This document shows, one piece after another, positions 16,241 to 24,990 of a stretch of 64,000 nt of DNA. Within the stretch, counting starts at the first letter, position 1. The number at the start of each line of letters is the position of its first letter. The translations under genes and the position numbers were made by a program. The stretch comes from Solirubrobacterales bacterium (GTDB lineage: Bacteria; Actinomycetota; Thermoleophilia; Solirubrobacterales; 70-9): positions 1 to 64,000 of the forward strand of contig JANWHW010000015.1 of NCBI GenBank assembly GCA_025450195.1. Reading direction: 5' to 3'. Below the pieces are notes generated by a model. That model was not told the origin of the DNA, searched no databases, and saw only the letters and a list, made by a program, of their open reading frames with translations.

Positions 16241-16717
16241 ATGACGCCTCCAGACCCAGCTAGTTTCCGGACCGCCATGGGAATGTTGCCCACAGGGGTC
16301 ACGGTCGTGGCCGCGACGGGGCCGGATGGGCCGGCGGGCGCAACCGCAAATGCCGTCTGCTCGCTCTCGATTGAGCCGATGCTGATGCTCGCCTGCCTCG
16401 ATCGCGGCTCCCGCACGCTGCTCGCGGTGCAGGCGGCAAATCGCTTCGCGATCAGCGTTCTACAGGCGGGCCAAGAGCAGATCGCCCGCGCCTTCGCCAC
16501 CAAGGCGCCGGTGGCGGACAAGTGGGAGGGCGTCGCCTGGCACGACCGCGGCGGCCTTCCGGCCATCGACGGCGCCCTGGTCTGGGTCGCCTGCGACCTG
16601 CGCGACGTGATCGCCGGCGGCGATCATGTGATCGTCACCGGCGAGGTTTGCGAGCTGGAGACAAACGAGGGTGACCCCCTCGTCTTCCACAGCGGCGACT
16701 ACCGCCCTTTGGATTGA
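16241..16717 (+). CDS. Flavin reductase family protein (FMN-binding split barrel)
   Basis: The protein matches the flavin-reductase-like FMN-binding split-barrel family: FRTAMGMLPTGVTVVAATGPDG, then GATANAVCSLSIEPM, RFAISVL and a C-terminal VITGEV...PLVFHSGDY. These enzymes reduce flavin with NAD(P)H for two-component monooxygenases, or bind FMN or F420. I choose ATG 16241; the listed TTG at 16217 is possible but adds no family-like residues. No partner monooxygenase is adjacent. It is divergent from the cytochrome c gene. Confidence 0.88.
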   Translation: MTPPDPASFRTAMGMLPTGVTVVAATGPDGPAGATANAVCSLSIEPMLMLACLDRGSRTLLAVQAANRFAISVLQAGQEQIARAFATKAPVADKWEGVAWHDRGGLPAIDGALVWVACDLRDVIAGGDHVIVTGEVCELETNEGDPLVFHSGDYRPLD

Positions 16718-16747
16718 GAGCTTGGGCAGGAAGTAGGGTGCGCGGCG

Positions 16748-17179
16748 ATGGAGGCGGCAGCCGCTCCCCCCGAACAGTGGACCTTTGCCCAGAAGGGGAT
16801 CGTGGTTTTGGCGGCGCTGCAGCTGCTGTGGGCGCTGGTGGGTTTGATCGCGGAGCCGAGCATCGACTTCGGGGATGACGCGGTCACCGAGCGAGTGCTG
16901 GGGGTCGACTTCAACGGCGTCCACGCGCTCTCGGGATTCCTGCTCTTCCTCCCCGCCTTCTACTTCGCGCTGCGACCCAAGTGGGCCCTCTATTACGCGA
17001 TCTACGTTGCTGTGGCCCTGGTCGTGACCGGGATCTGGGCGCTCTTCGACACCCAGCCGGCCTGGGTCTTCACCTTCCCCAACAACTACTCCGACGCGGT
17101 CTTCCACCTCGCCACCGGCACCCTGTTCGCGATCGTCGCCGTCATCCAAATCGCCCAGGACCGTTCAGCTCCAGGGTAG
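16748..17179 (+). CDS. DUF4383-type membrane protein
   Basis: A 143-residue protein with four predicted membrane helices and a layout typical of DUF4383 (VDFNGVHALSGFLLFLPAF, then NNYSDAVFHLATGTLFAIVAV). These are uncharacterised actinobacterial integral membrane proteins. It lies 30 bases after the flavin reductase on the same strand and converges on the next membrane gene with two bases between stops. The function is unknown. Confidence 0.75.
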   Translation: MEAAAAPPEQWTFAQKGIVVLAALQLLWALVGLIAEPSIDFGDDAVTERVLGVDFNGVHALSGFLLFLPAFYFALRPKWALYYAIYVAVALVVTGIWALFDTQPAWVFTFPNNYSDAVFHLATGTLFAIVAVIQIAQDRSAPG

Positions 17180-17181
17180 GC

Positions 17182-17616
17182 CTAGAAGATGCTGCTGGTG
17201 CCGGCAGCGCGGAGGGCGATGGAGAAGATCACGCCGCAGCTGACGGCCATGATCCCCATCTCGCGGCGAACGATCCCCAGGGCGATCGACTGCTGCTCGT
17301 CGGCCGGCAGGGACTCGAAATCGAGGTCCCCCAGCTCTCGCTCGGCGGCGCCGGCTCGGGCGCCCTCCGCGAGGAAGGAGATGACGAGGGGGAGGATTCC
17401 GTAGAGGTAGTGGAGATCGTCAGGGGCCTCATGGCCGGTGAAGACGAGGAGGCCTCCGAGCATTGCCTGCACGAAGACCGTGACCTGAGCCACGCGCAGC
17501 AGGTACCAGAAGGGCACAGAGGGCCGGTGGCGGAACCAGGCCACGCCGCCGACCGCCCCGGCGGCGAGGTTGAAGAGGATCAGGGTGACGCCGACGATCA
17601 GGTGGACCTCGGCCAT
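17182..17616 (-). CDS. Four-helix membrane protein of unknown function next to nuo
   Basis: Starting at ATG 17616 (MAEVHLIVGV) it encodes 144 residues with about four hydrophobic segments and a charged insert (ADEQQSIALG) before the last one. The ORF track starts at 17883, but that extension runs through nuoA on the opposite strand. It is divergent from nuoA, and the 156-base gap between them probably holds both promoters. Proximity to complex I suggests, but does not show, a link to respiration. Confidence 0.7.
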   Translation of the reverse strand: MAEVHLIVGVTLILFNLAAGAVGGVAWFRHRPSVPFWYLLRVAQVTVFVQAMLGGLLVFTGHEAPDDLHYLYGILPLVISFLAEGARAGAAERELGDLDFESLPADEQQSIALGIVRREMGIMAVSCGVIFSIALRAAGTSSIF

Positions 17617-17673
17617 AGCTATATCCGCCTGAGTGGGTCGGGATTCCGCTCCCTGATGCGGAAAATCACTATG

Positions 17674-17703
17674 TAGCAATGTGTCACAAGGTGGGTGTAT
17701 AAC
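17674..17703 (+). promoter_or_regulatory. Possible nuo operon promoter with TGTG-T-CACA palindrome
   Basis: In the gap upstream of nuoA a TATAAC sequence (17698-17703) resembles a -10 box. A small perfect palindrome TGTGTCACA (17680-17688) sits where a regulator could bind. No convincing -35 box is visible. This is a weak, motif-only call. Confidence 0.25.
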
Positions 17704-17772
17704 AGCGCGTGAGCGTGGGTAGCGCGGGCGTCGAGTCCGCGGTCGGCCCCGCCCAGCCAGTAGACCTCCCCC

Positions 17773-18150
17773 ATGTTGAACAGTTACCTGCCGATACTCG
17801 TCTTTGCCTTCCTTGGCGTCGCCGTAGGCGGCGCCTTCGTGATGCTCAACCACCTGATCGGCCCCAAGCGGCCAAACCGCCAAACCGCCGCAAGCCGTCG
17901 TCAGTTGGAGCCCTATGAGTCGGGGATCCCGGTCGAGCCGGCGCGAGGGTTCCGCTTCGGGATCAGCTTCTACCTCGTCGCGATGCTGTTCATCCTCTTC
18001 GACATCGAGGTCGTCTTTCTCTACCCGATTGGGGTGATCCTCAAGGACGCCGACAGCATCTTCGTACTGGGCGAGCTGGTCCTCTTCGTGGTCTTGCTGC
18101 TCGTCGCCTTCGTCTACGTGTGGAGGAAGGGGGCACTCGATTGGAAATAG
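17773..18150 (+). CDS. nuoA: NADH-quinone oxidoreductase subunit A
   Basis: A membrane-arm subunit of complex I located next to NuoH, J and K at the quinone-site junction. It has 125 residues and three helices, with the conserved YESGIPV loop between helices 1 and 2 and the [10 protein letters not shown] motif in helix 2. It is the first gene of the nuo operon, with ATG 17773. Its stop lies beyond the start of nuoB. Confidence 0.97.
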   Translation: MLNSYLPILVFAFLGVAVGGAFVMLNHLIGPKRPNRQTAASRRQLEPYESGIPVEPARGFRFGISFYLVAMLFILFDIEVVFLYPIGVILKDADSIFVLGELVLFVVLLLVAFVYVWRKGALDWK

Positions 18151-18812
18151 AGCGCCAAACGATGCGTGACCGCCAGCTCCGTGCCCGCGACATGCTGCGC
18201 GGAGACCTCGAGGGCGAGGAGCTGGAGCGCTACGTCGAGGAAAAGGTCGTGGTGACCCGCTTCGAGGAGATGCTCAACTGGTCGCGCGCCAACTCGATGT
18301 TTCCGTTGTCCTTCGGTCTCGCCTGCTGTGCAATCGAGGGGATACCGATGTCGGCCGTCACCGCCCGATACGACATCGCCCGCTTTGGCGCTGAGGCGGG
18401 GCGCGCCTCGCCGCGCCAAGCCGACATGATCATTCTGTCGGGCCGGGTCTCGATCAAAATGGCGCCGGTCGTCCGCCGCCTCTACGACCAGATGCTGGAG
18501 CCGAAGTGGGCGATCTCGATGGGCGCCTGCTCCTCCAGCGGCGGCATGTTCTCCAACTACGCCGTGGTCCAAGGGGCCGACAAGTTCATGCCGATCGACG
18601 TCCATATCCCGGGATGCCCGCCGCGCCCCGAGGCTGTCCTCTACGGGTTCACCAAGCTGCAGCGCAAGATCATGGGCAACCCCGACCAGGGTTGGCGTCA
18701 GCGCTACAACGCCGCCGGCACCGAGGAGTGGGCCCGGGGCGGGCCGGCCAGCACGCCGAGCCCGGAAGCGGTCGAAGCCTACGAAGTGGCCAGGGAGCTG
18801 GCTCGTGCCTGA
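18141..18812 (+). CDS. nuoB: NADH-quinone oxidoreductase subunit B
   Basis: This subunit carries iron-sulfur cluster N2, the last electron donor to quinone in complex I. Ligands are visible in [18 protein letters not shown] and [10 protein letters not shown]. The ORF track starts at GTG 18120. I prefer TTG 18141 because a strong GGAGGAAGGGG ribosome-binding sequence lies just upstream of it. ATG 18162 is another option. All three starts overlap or abut nuoA, so translation is coupled. About 223 residues; the C-terminal tail ([19 protein letters not shown]) extends past the usual family end. Confidence 0.96.
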   Translation: MEIERQTMRDRQLRARDMLRGDLEGEELERYVEEKVVVTRFEEMLNWSRANSMFPLSFGLACCAIEGIPMSAVTARYDIARFGAEAGRASPRQADMIILSGRVSIKMAPVVRRLYDQMLEPKWAISMGACSSSGGMFSNYAVVQGADKFMPIDVHIPGCPPRPEAVLYGFTKLQRKIMGNPDQGWRQRYNAAGTEEWARGGPASTPSPEAVEAYEVARELARA

Positions 18813-19407
18813 CGCACCGGGACTGGAGCTGATCAGGGGCGAGATCGAGCAGGACCACCCCGGGGCAATCCTCGACACCAGCTTCGACCGGGGGCAGGCG
18901 ACGCTTGTGGTCGACTCCGAGCAGGTCCTCGAGGTGCTGCGCTGGCTCTGCGACGCACCCGGCCAGGGCTATCGCTTCCTCTCCAGCCTGCATGCGGCCG
19001 ACTACCTGCCGGCTACCCCTCGCTTCGCGGTCCACTACGAGCTGCTCAATCGCAATCGTGTGGAGCGCCTCCGCGTGAAGGCGCTTCTGGCCGATCCCTC
19101 CGCGGGTCCTGTCACCGCAGGGGACCCCCCACCCCCTCCGGTAGCTAAAGCTTCCTCGGGGGTGGGCAGCCCTACGGCGCCACCCGCGGAGGGCCTGCCG
19201 GAAATCGACTCTTGCGTGGAGTTGTTTCCGACCGCGGACTTTCAGGAGCGAGAAGTGTTCGACTTCTTCGGGATCGTCTTCCGCGGCCATCCGGACCTGA
19301 CCCGGATCCTGCTGCCCGAGGATTACGTCGGCTGGCCGCAGCGCCGCGATTTCCCGGTCGGCGGCGAGCCGGTCACCTTCACCTACAACGAGCGGCAATA
19401 TGGCTGA
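18805..19407 (+). CDS. nuoC: NADH-quinone oxidoreductase subunit C, with in-frame palindromic insertion
   Basis: A peripheral-arm subunit of complex I at the NuoB/NuoD interface. The N-terminal part is normal up to [13 protein letters not shown], and the conserved C-terminal block [18 protein letters not shown]...RILLPED is intact. Between them, residues about 98-130 are encoded by a palindromic repeat (19096-19193) and read [14 protein letters not shown] with other Pro/Ala/Gly-rich sequence where homologues have a short loop. The frame is kept open through the repeat. The GTG start overlaps the nuoB stop by eight bases. Confidence 0.94.
   Translation: MPDAPGLELIRGEIEQDHPGAILDTSFDRGQATLVVDSEQVLEVLRWLCDAPGQGYRFLSSLHAADYLPATPRFAVHYELLNRNRVERLRVKALLADPSAGPVTAGDPPPPPVAKASSGVGSPTAPPAEGLPEIDSCVELFPTADFQEREVFDFFGIVFRGHPDLTRILLPEDYVGWPQRRDFPVGGEPVTFTYNERQYG
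19096..19193. repeat. Palindromic repeat element, copy B, inside nuoC
   Basis: This 98-bp nested palindrome is bounded by a perfect 12-bp inverted repeat (CCCTCCGCGGGT / ACCCGCGGAGGG). Its core matches the reverse complement of copy A at 6873-6973, including ACCCCCTCCGGTAGCTAAAG. It is read through in frame and contributes about 33 residues to NuoC. The outermost bases of the arms differ between copies but remain self-complementary in each. Confidence 0.85.
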
Positions 19408-20611
19408 CGGCCTCAGCTCACCTCTCTCGGCGCCACCCGCGGTTGAGACCGAGGTGATGACGATCAACATCGGGCCGCATCACCCGGCTACGCACGGTGT
19501 GCTTCGGCTCGTAGTTGACCTCGAAGGCGAGGTGGTTAGAGATCTGAAGCCGGTGATCGGCTACGTCCACACCGGGATCGAAAAGTCCTGTGAGGACAAG
19601 AGCTACTGGAAGGTCATCCCCTTCGTCGAGCGGATGGACTACGTCTCCTTCTTCTTCCAGATGGAGGCCTTCTGCGGCGCGGTGGAGCGACTGGTCGACC
19701 TCGAGATCCCGCCCCGCGCCAAGTACCTACGGATGATCTTCCTCGAGCTGAACCGGATCCATTCCCACCTGGTCTGGCTGGGAACGACGGCTCTCGACCT
19801 CGGCGCGATCTCGATGCTCTGGTACTGCTTCCGCGAGCGCGAGCGGATCCTCGACCTGTTCGAGATGGCAACCGGTCAGCGGATGCACACCCGCTACTTC
19901 CAGGTCGGCGGCGTAATCGAGGACATCCCGGTCGGCTTCGAGGAGAAGCTGCGCAAGTTCATCGCCGACATGCCGGTGCGGGTCGGCCAGTACGAAGCGC
20001 TGCTCGACCGCAACGAGGTATTTCTGCAGCGGACCAAGGGGACCGGGATCGTCCCGCGCGAGCGACTGCTGGAGCTGGGAGTGACTGGGCCGCTGCTCCG
20101 CGCCGCCGGCGAGCCCTGGGACATGCGCAAGACGTTTGACTACCTCGCCTACCCCGAGATGGACTTCAAGATCCCGGTCGGCACGGTGGGTGACAACTAC
20201 GACCGCTATCGGGTGCGGCTGGCCGAGATAGTCGAGTCGGTGCGGATCGTCGAGCAGTCGCTCGACGCGCTGCCCGAGGGACCGTTCATCGCCGATGACC
20301 GCAAGTACGTGCTGCCTCCGCGCTCGGAGCTCCCAACCTCGATGGAGTCGCTGATCCATCACTTCAAGCTGGTCACCGAGGGCTACCGGGTGGCACCCGG
20401 CGAGGTCTACTACGCGATCGAGAGCCCGCGTGGCGAGCTGGGGTGCTTCGTCCTCGCCGACGGCTCCGCGAAGCCGGCCCGTGTCCACTTCCGTGATCCG
20501 TCATTCATCAACCTGCAGGCCTTCAAGGACATGGCGGTCGATACCTACGTCGCCGACATGATCGTCAGCCTCGGGATGCTCGATCCAATCCTGGGAGGGG
20601 TGGATCGATGA
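19400..20611 (+). CDS. nuoD: NADH-quinone oxidoreductase subunit D
   Basis: The 49-kDa subunit of complex I, which forms the quinone pocket with NuoB, 403 residues. Family motifs are NIGPHHPATHGVLRLVVDLEG near the start, DYVSFF, the HSHLVWLG segment and the C-terminal DPILGGVDR. A Pro/Ser-rich stretch of about 17 residues precedes the conserved start. The ATG overlaps the nuoC stop (ATGGCTGA), and the stop overlaps nuoE by four bases, so the three genes are coupled. Confidence 0.97.
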   Translation: MADGLSSPLSAPPAVETEVMTINIGPHHPATHGVLRLVVDLEGEVVRDLKPVIGYVHTGIEKSCEDKSYWKVIPFVERMDYVSFFFQMEAFCGAVERLVDLEIPPRAKYLRMIFLELNRIHSHLVWLGTTALDLGAISMLWYCFRERERILDLFEMATGQRMHTRYFQVGGVIEDIPVGFEEKLRKFIADMPVRVGQYEALLDRNEVFLQRTKGTGIVPRERLLELGVTGPLLRAAGEPWDMRKTFDYLAYPEMDFKIPVGTVGDNYDRYRVRLAEIVESVRIVEQSLDALPEGPFIADDRKYVLPPRSELPTSMESLIHHFKLVTEGYRVAPGEVYYAIESPRGELGCFVLADGSAKPARVHFRDPSFINLQAFKDMAVDTYVADMIVSLGMLDPILGGVDR

Positions 20612-21270
20612 GTCCCGTTGACGGGCCCGGCGTCAGCAACCCCAACCTGCCGGTCGATCCGGCTCTGGTCGAGGGGCGAGTCCCGGATCGGGTTCCGGAG
20701 CAGGTCCCCGAGCTTCACGAGGTGGACTGCCCACCGGATCTGAAGGAGCACATCGAGACGCTGATGGGCCGCTACCCAGACCGGAAATCGGCCTCGATCC
20801 CGGCACTCTGGGCGGTGCAGCGACTCTATGGCTGGTGCACGCCGGAGGGGATACGGCAGGCGGCAGCGGTGATGCGGGTGACGCCCGCCTACCTGGAGTC
20901 AGTCGCCAGCTTCTATGACCTGCTGCACACCGAGCCTGTCGGCACCCACAAGGTCGCCGTCTGCACCAACATCAGCTGCTGGATGCGCGGTGCGGACGAG
21001 CTGCTCGAGGCTTTCCGCAGCGCCGCCGGGGGCGATGAGGACATCTTCGTGACCGGCTTCGAGTGCCTCGGAGCCTGCGACATCGCTCCAATGGTCTCTA
21101 TCGACGAGCGCTACTTCGGCCCACTTGAGGCCGCCGAGGCGGAGACCGCAATCGAGCAGCTCAGGACAGGCAAGGACGTACTGCCGGAGAAGGCGTTGGA
21201 GAAGCGGCCGCTGGCGGGCGACGCAGGCTCGACCGGCGGTGTCCCCAGAGCGGGTGATGCAGATGCCTGA
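20608..21270 (+). CDS. nuoE: NADH-quinone oxidoreductase subunit E
   Basis: The 24-kDa thioredoxin-like subunit that holds the off-path 2Fe-2S cluster N1a in the NADH-oxidising module. Cluster ligands are visible as CTNISC (C-x4-C) and CLGACD (C-x3-C). At 220 residues it is longer than usual because of an N-terminal extension (about 30 residues) and a C-terminal tail of about 35 residues rich in Gly/Lys/Glu. Its start overlaps nuoD by four bases (ATGA), and its stop overlaps nuoF. Confidence 0.96.
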   Translation: MSPVDGPGVSNPNLPVDPALVEGRVPDRVPEQVPELHEVDCPPDLKEHIETLMGRYPDRKSASIPALWAVQRLYGWCTPEGIRQAAAVMRVTPAYLESVASFYDLLHTEPVGTHKVAVCTNISCWMRGADELLEAFRSAAGGDEDIFVTGFECLGACDIAPMVSIDERYFGPLEAAEAETAIEQLRTGKDVLPEKALEKRPLAGDAGSTGGVPRAGDADA

Positions 21271-22534
21271 GACAAGGGTGCTGTTGAAGCACGCCGAGGA
21301 CCCGGAGCTGCGCACGCTTGCCGGCTATAAGCGCTACGACGGCTACGGCGCCCTGGAGAAGGCCTACCGCCAGATGGAGGCCGAAGAGGTGCTGAAGGAG
21401 CTCGAGGACTCCGGCCTGCGCGGGCGCGGCGGAGCCGGCTTCTCGATGGGGAAAAAGGCCTCCTTCCTGCCGCGCGGCGAAATGCAGAAGTACCTCTGCT
21501 GCAACGCCGACGAGTCAGAGCCCGGCGCCTTCAAGGACCGCGAGCTGATGCAGCGCAATCCACACCAGCTGATCGAGGGGATCGCGATCGCCGCCCTCGC
21601 GGCCGACGCCGGCCACGCGTTCATCTTCATCCGTGGCGAGTACGACCTGCAGGCCGACATCCTCGACGCGGCGGTCGCCGAAGCCTATGAGGCCGGCTAC
21701 CTGGGCGAGAACATCCTCGGCACCCGCCGCGACCTCGAGCTGGTCGTCCATCGCGGCGCCGGTGCCTACATCTGCGGTGAGGAGACGGCGCTGCTCGATG
21801 CGCTCGAGGGCAAGCGCGGCAACCCGCGGCTGAAGCCCCCCTTCCCCGCTGTGCAGGGCCTCTACGGAGGGCCAACCCTGATCAACAACGTCGAGACGCT
21901 CTCCAACGTGCCGCGGATCGTCGCCCACGGCGCCGAGTGGTTCCGGGGCTTCGGCACCGAGCAGTCGCCAGGGACCAAGGTGGTCTCGGTTTCAGGCTGC
22001 GTGCAGCGCCCGGGAAACTACGAGGTCGAGCTCGGTGTCCCCACGCGCGAGCTGATCTATGAGCTGGCCGGCGGGCCCGGCGGCGGGCGCGAGGTGAAGG
22101 CCTTCTATCCGGGCGGCTCCTCCTCGCCAGTCCTCACTGCGGAGGAGGGCCTTGACCTGCCCTATTCCTTCGAGGACATGGCAGCAGCGGGTTCGATGCT
22201 GGGCTCGGGCTCGATCATCGTCGCCGACGACAGCGTCTCGATCCCGCACATGGCGCTGCGCACCGCGCGCTTCTACCACCACGAGTCCTGCGGCAAGTGC
22301 ACACCCTGCCGCGAGGGGACCAACTGGACGGTGAAGATGCTGGAACGAATGGTGCACGGCGAGGCGACCCCGATGGACCTCGACATCGTCGCTTCGGTGC
22401 AGGAGAACATCATCGGCCATTGCCTCTGCGTGCTCGGCGACTCGATGGCAATGCCGGTTGGGGCGATGGTCCGCAAGTTCCGCGGAGAGTTCGAGCAAGT
22501 GATGGCCGAGGCCGGCACGGCGGTGGCGGCGTGA
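21263..22534 (+). CDS. nuoF: NADH-quinone oxidoreductase subunit F
   Basis: The NADH- and FMN-binding subunit of complex I, 423 residues from ATG 21263. It has the nucleotide/FMN motif RGRGGAGFSMGKK, then NADESEPGAFKDRE and GAYICGEETALLDALEG. Cluster N3 ligands are in SCGKCTPCREGT and the downstream HCLCVLGDS. The ORF track extends upstream to 21125 inside nuoE, but the conserved start is MPETRVLLKH, whose ATG overlaps the nuoE stop (ATGCCTGA). The stop overlaps the nuoG start (GTGA). Confidence 0.97.
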   Translation: MPETRVLLKHAEDPELRTLAGYKRYDGYGALEKAYRQMEAEEVLKELEDSGLRGRGGAGFSMGKKASFLPRGEMQKYLCCNADESEPGAFKDRELMQRNPHQLIEGIAIAALAADAGHAFIFIRGEYDLQADILDAAVAEAYEAGYLGENILGTRRDLELVVHRGAGAYICGEETALLDALEGKRGNPRLKPPFPAVQGLYGGPTLINNVETLSNVPRIVAHGAEWFRGFGTEQSPGTKVVSVSGCVQRPGNYEVELGVPTRELIYELAGGPGGGREVKAFYPGGSSSPVLTAEEGLDLPYSFEDMAAAGSMLGSGSIIVADDSVSIPHMALRTARFYHHESCGKCTPCREGTNWTVKMLERMVHGEATPMDLDIVASVQENIIGHCLCVLGDSMAMPVGAMVRKFRGEFEQVMAEAGTAVAA

Positions 22535-24990
22535 GCGGGAAAGAGATAACTCTGATCGTCGACGGGCGCGAGGTGGCGGCGACCGAGGGTGAGATGCTGC
22601 ACGACGCGGCGAAGCGCGGCGACGTCGAGATCCCGGTCTTCTGTTACGAGCCGAAGCTCGGCGAGCCGGTCGGGGCCTGCCGCATGTGCCTGGTCGAGAT
22701 CGAGGGCATCCCAAAGCTGCAGACCTCCTGCTCCACCCCCGTCCGCGACGGGATGGTCGTCCACACCCGCACCGACCAGGTCAAACACGCCCAGAGCGCG
22801 GTGGTCGAGTTCCTGCTCGTCAACCACCCGCTGGACTGCCCGGTCTGCGACAAAGGCGGCGAATGCCCGCTGCAGGACATCACGATGGGTTGGGGGCCCG
22901 GCAAGACCCGCTTCACAGACGACAAGCGCCACTTCCAGAAGCCGATCGAACTCTCGCCGCTGGTCGCGATCGACCGCGAGCGCTGCCTCCACTGCTACCG
23001 CTTCGTCCGCTTCAGCCAAGAGGTCGCCGAGGACGAGCAGCTGCAGTTGCTGGAGCGCGGCGACCGCACCTTCGTTGGGACCTTCGACGACCGTCCCTAC
23101 GTGGCGCCTTTCCACGGCAACATCACCGACCTCTGCCCGGTCGGCGCCCTGACCAACTACACCTACCGCTTCCGCGCCCGGCCCTGGGACGTCGAGCAGG
23201 CCGGCTCGGTCTGCACGCTGTGCCCGAGCCAGTGCAACGTCAGCTTCACCGTCCGCGACGAGCAGGTGAAGCGGGTCGTCGCCCGCGACAACCCCGACGT
23301 CGACGACGGTTGGCTCTGCGACCGCGGCCGCTACGGCTTCGAGATGTTCGCCGCCGAGGAGCGGGTCACCGAGCCACGGCTGAAAGGTGCCGCCGGGGGG
23401 GCTGACTGGCAAGCGGCAATCGAGAAAGCCGCCGCCGGCCTCAAGGCCGCCGGTGTGGGCAAGGTCGCAGCGATCGTCGGCGACGCCTCCAACGAGGAGG
23501 GCTATCTGGTCCAGCGCATCATGCGCGAGGCACTGGACTCGGAGAACGTCGCTGCCGGGCGTGCCTACGGCATCTTGCGGCATGACCTCGTCGACATCTC
23601 TCAGCCTGCCCTCTCCGCCAGGGTGCGAGACATCGACGCGGCCGACGCCATCCTCGTGATCGGCACCGACCCGCTACATGACTCGCCGATCCTCGACCTG
23701 CGGATCCGCAAGGCGGTGCGTCGCAACGGGACGAAGCTGGCGGTTGCGACGGAGCGGCCGACGACCCTCGACGGCGGCGCCGACGCCGCCGTTCGCTACA
23801 TCCCGAACGCGACGGGGGCCTTCCTTGACGATCTGGTGAAGAGCCTTAGCGGCAGCGGGGACGGCGAGTCGCATTTCGGCGCCGACGCCTCCCAGATCGC
23901 CGATGTCCTCCGCGACGCAGAGAAGGTCGTCGTCGTCTGGGGCGAGAACGTAGCCTGGGGAGACGGTCGCGGCCTGCTGGCACTGGCCGAGGCCCTGAAC
24001 ATCGCCGAGCACGACGGGGCCGGGATGCTCGAGGTTCCGGAGTTAGCGAACGCCCGCGGTCTGCGCGAGGTCGGCTGCATGCCCGAAGCCGGGCCTGGAC
24101 TCAGCCAGCGGCTCGGGGGGATGGGCGTCGCGGGGATACGTGACGGCCTTCAGTCGGGTGAGATCGAGTCGCTGATCCTCTTCGGGGTCGACCCGATCCG
24201 AGATTTCCCCAATACCGCCAGGTGGAAGTCGGCGCTGGCCGCCGCTGATCACGTCGTCTGCTTCTCGATGTTCGAGAACAAGACGACCGCCCTCGCCGAC
24301 GTCGTCTTCCCGCTGGAGTCGCACGCCGAGAAAGACGGCACGATCACGCATCCAGACGGTCGCCTGCAACGAGTGCGGCCCAGCGCCTCCCGTCCAGGTG
24401 ACATCCGCCCGAACTGGGGAATCCTCGCCGAGCTGTCGCTGGCGCTCGGGTTTGACACTGGCATCTCCTCTCAGCCTTCCGCCTTCGCGGCCCTGGCCGG
24501 CGAGGTTCCCTTCTATGCCGGCATCACCGACGGCGACATCGGCGGTCGCGGCATTCGCTGGCAGGAGGGGCCGGCGGCGGCGGCCTTCCCGACCAGGCCC
24601 GAGCCGAGCGGCGATCCCGTCGAGCTCGTCTTCGAGAACGAACCCGGCGAGACGACCTACACCGAGGCCCGCAGCTACGACCTGGATGTCTCGACGTACC
24701 GGGATCTCTGGGTCGGCCCGATCACCGAGCTGAACCCGCCGCTGCGGTTCCTGTCCCCACGGCAGACCCTGGAGCTGTCCCCTGGCGATGCGGAGCGGCT
24801 GAAGCTGGAGGGCGGCGACGAGGTCACCGTCAGCCAGAACGGGTCCACCATCCGGGCGCGGGTCGCAGTCAGGGAACGGATGCGCGACGGCACCGGTTTC
24901 CTGATCGAGGGCACCGCGAGCGACAACGCCAATGCCCTCCCTGACCTAGCGGGAACGATCGCTGCAAAGATCGCGAAGGTGGGCGAGTGA
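22531..24990 (+). CDS. nuoG: NADH-quinone oxidoreductase subunit G (lacks one canonical Cys of a 4Fe-4S motif)
   Basis: The large iron-sulfur subunit of complex I, 819 residues from GTG 22531. The N-terminal ferredoxin-like domain has N1b ligands (FCYEPKLGEPVGACRMC, then TSC) and the N5 segment NHPLDCPVCDKGGECPLQD with its His ligand. The next cluster motif, normally CxxCxxC, reads CLHCYRFVRF: the third Cys is Phe (codon TTC at 23002-23004), while the fourth ligand in LCPVGAL is present. An additional N7-type site follows (CTLCPSQC, WLCDRGRYG). A molybdopterin-oxidoreductase-like domain with a C-terminal barrel fills the rest. The ORF track start at 22297 is inside nuoF and is not used. Confidence 0.96.
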   Translation: MSGKEITLIVDGREVAATEGEMLHDAAKRGDVEIPVFCYEPKLGEPVGACRMCLVEIEGIPKLQTSCSTPVRDGMVVHTRTDQVKHAQSAVVEFLLVNHPLDCPVCDKGGECPLQDITMGWGPGKTRFTDDKRHFQKPIELSPLVAIDRERCLHCYRFVRFSQEVAEDEQLQLLERGDRTFVGTFDDRPYVAPFHGNITDLCPVGALTNYTYRFRARPWDVEQAGSVCTLCPSQCNVSFTVRDEQVKRVVARDNPDVDDGWLCDRGRYGFEMFAAEERVTEPRLKGAAGGADWQAAIEKAAAGLKAAGVGKVAAIVGDASNEEGYLVQRIMREALDSENVAAGRAYGILRHDLVDISQPALSARVRDIDAADAILVIGTDPLHDSPILDLRIRKAVRRNGTKLAVATERPTTLDGGADAAVRYIPNATGAFLDDLVKSLSGSGDGESHFGADASQIADVLRDAEKVVVVWGENVAWGDGRGLLALAEALNIAEHDGAGMLEVPELANARGLREVGCMPEAGPGLSQRLGGMGVAGIRDGLQSGEIESLILFGVDPIRDFPNTARWKSALAAADHVVCFSMFENKTTALADVVFPLESHAEKDGTITHPDGRLQRVRPSASRPGDIRPNWGILAELSLALGFDTGISSQPSAFAALAGEVPFYAGITDGDIGGRGIRWQEGPAAAAFPTRPEPSGDPVELVFENEPGETTYTEARSYDLDVSTYRDLWVGPITELNPPLRFLSPRQTLELSPGDAERLKLEGGDEVTVSQNGSTIRARVAVRERMRDGTGFLIEGTASDNANALPDLAGTIAAKIAKVGE

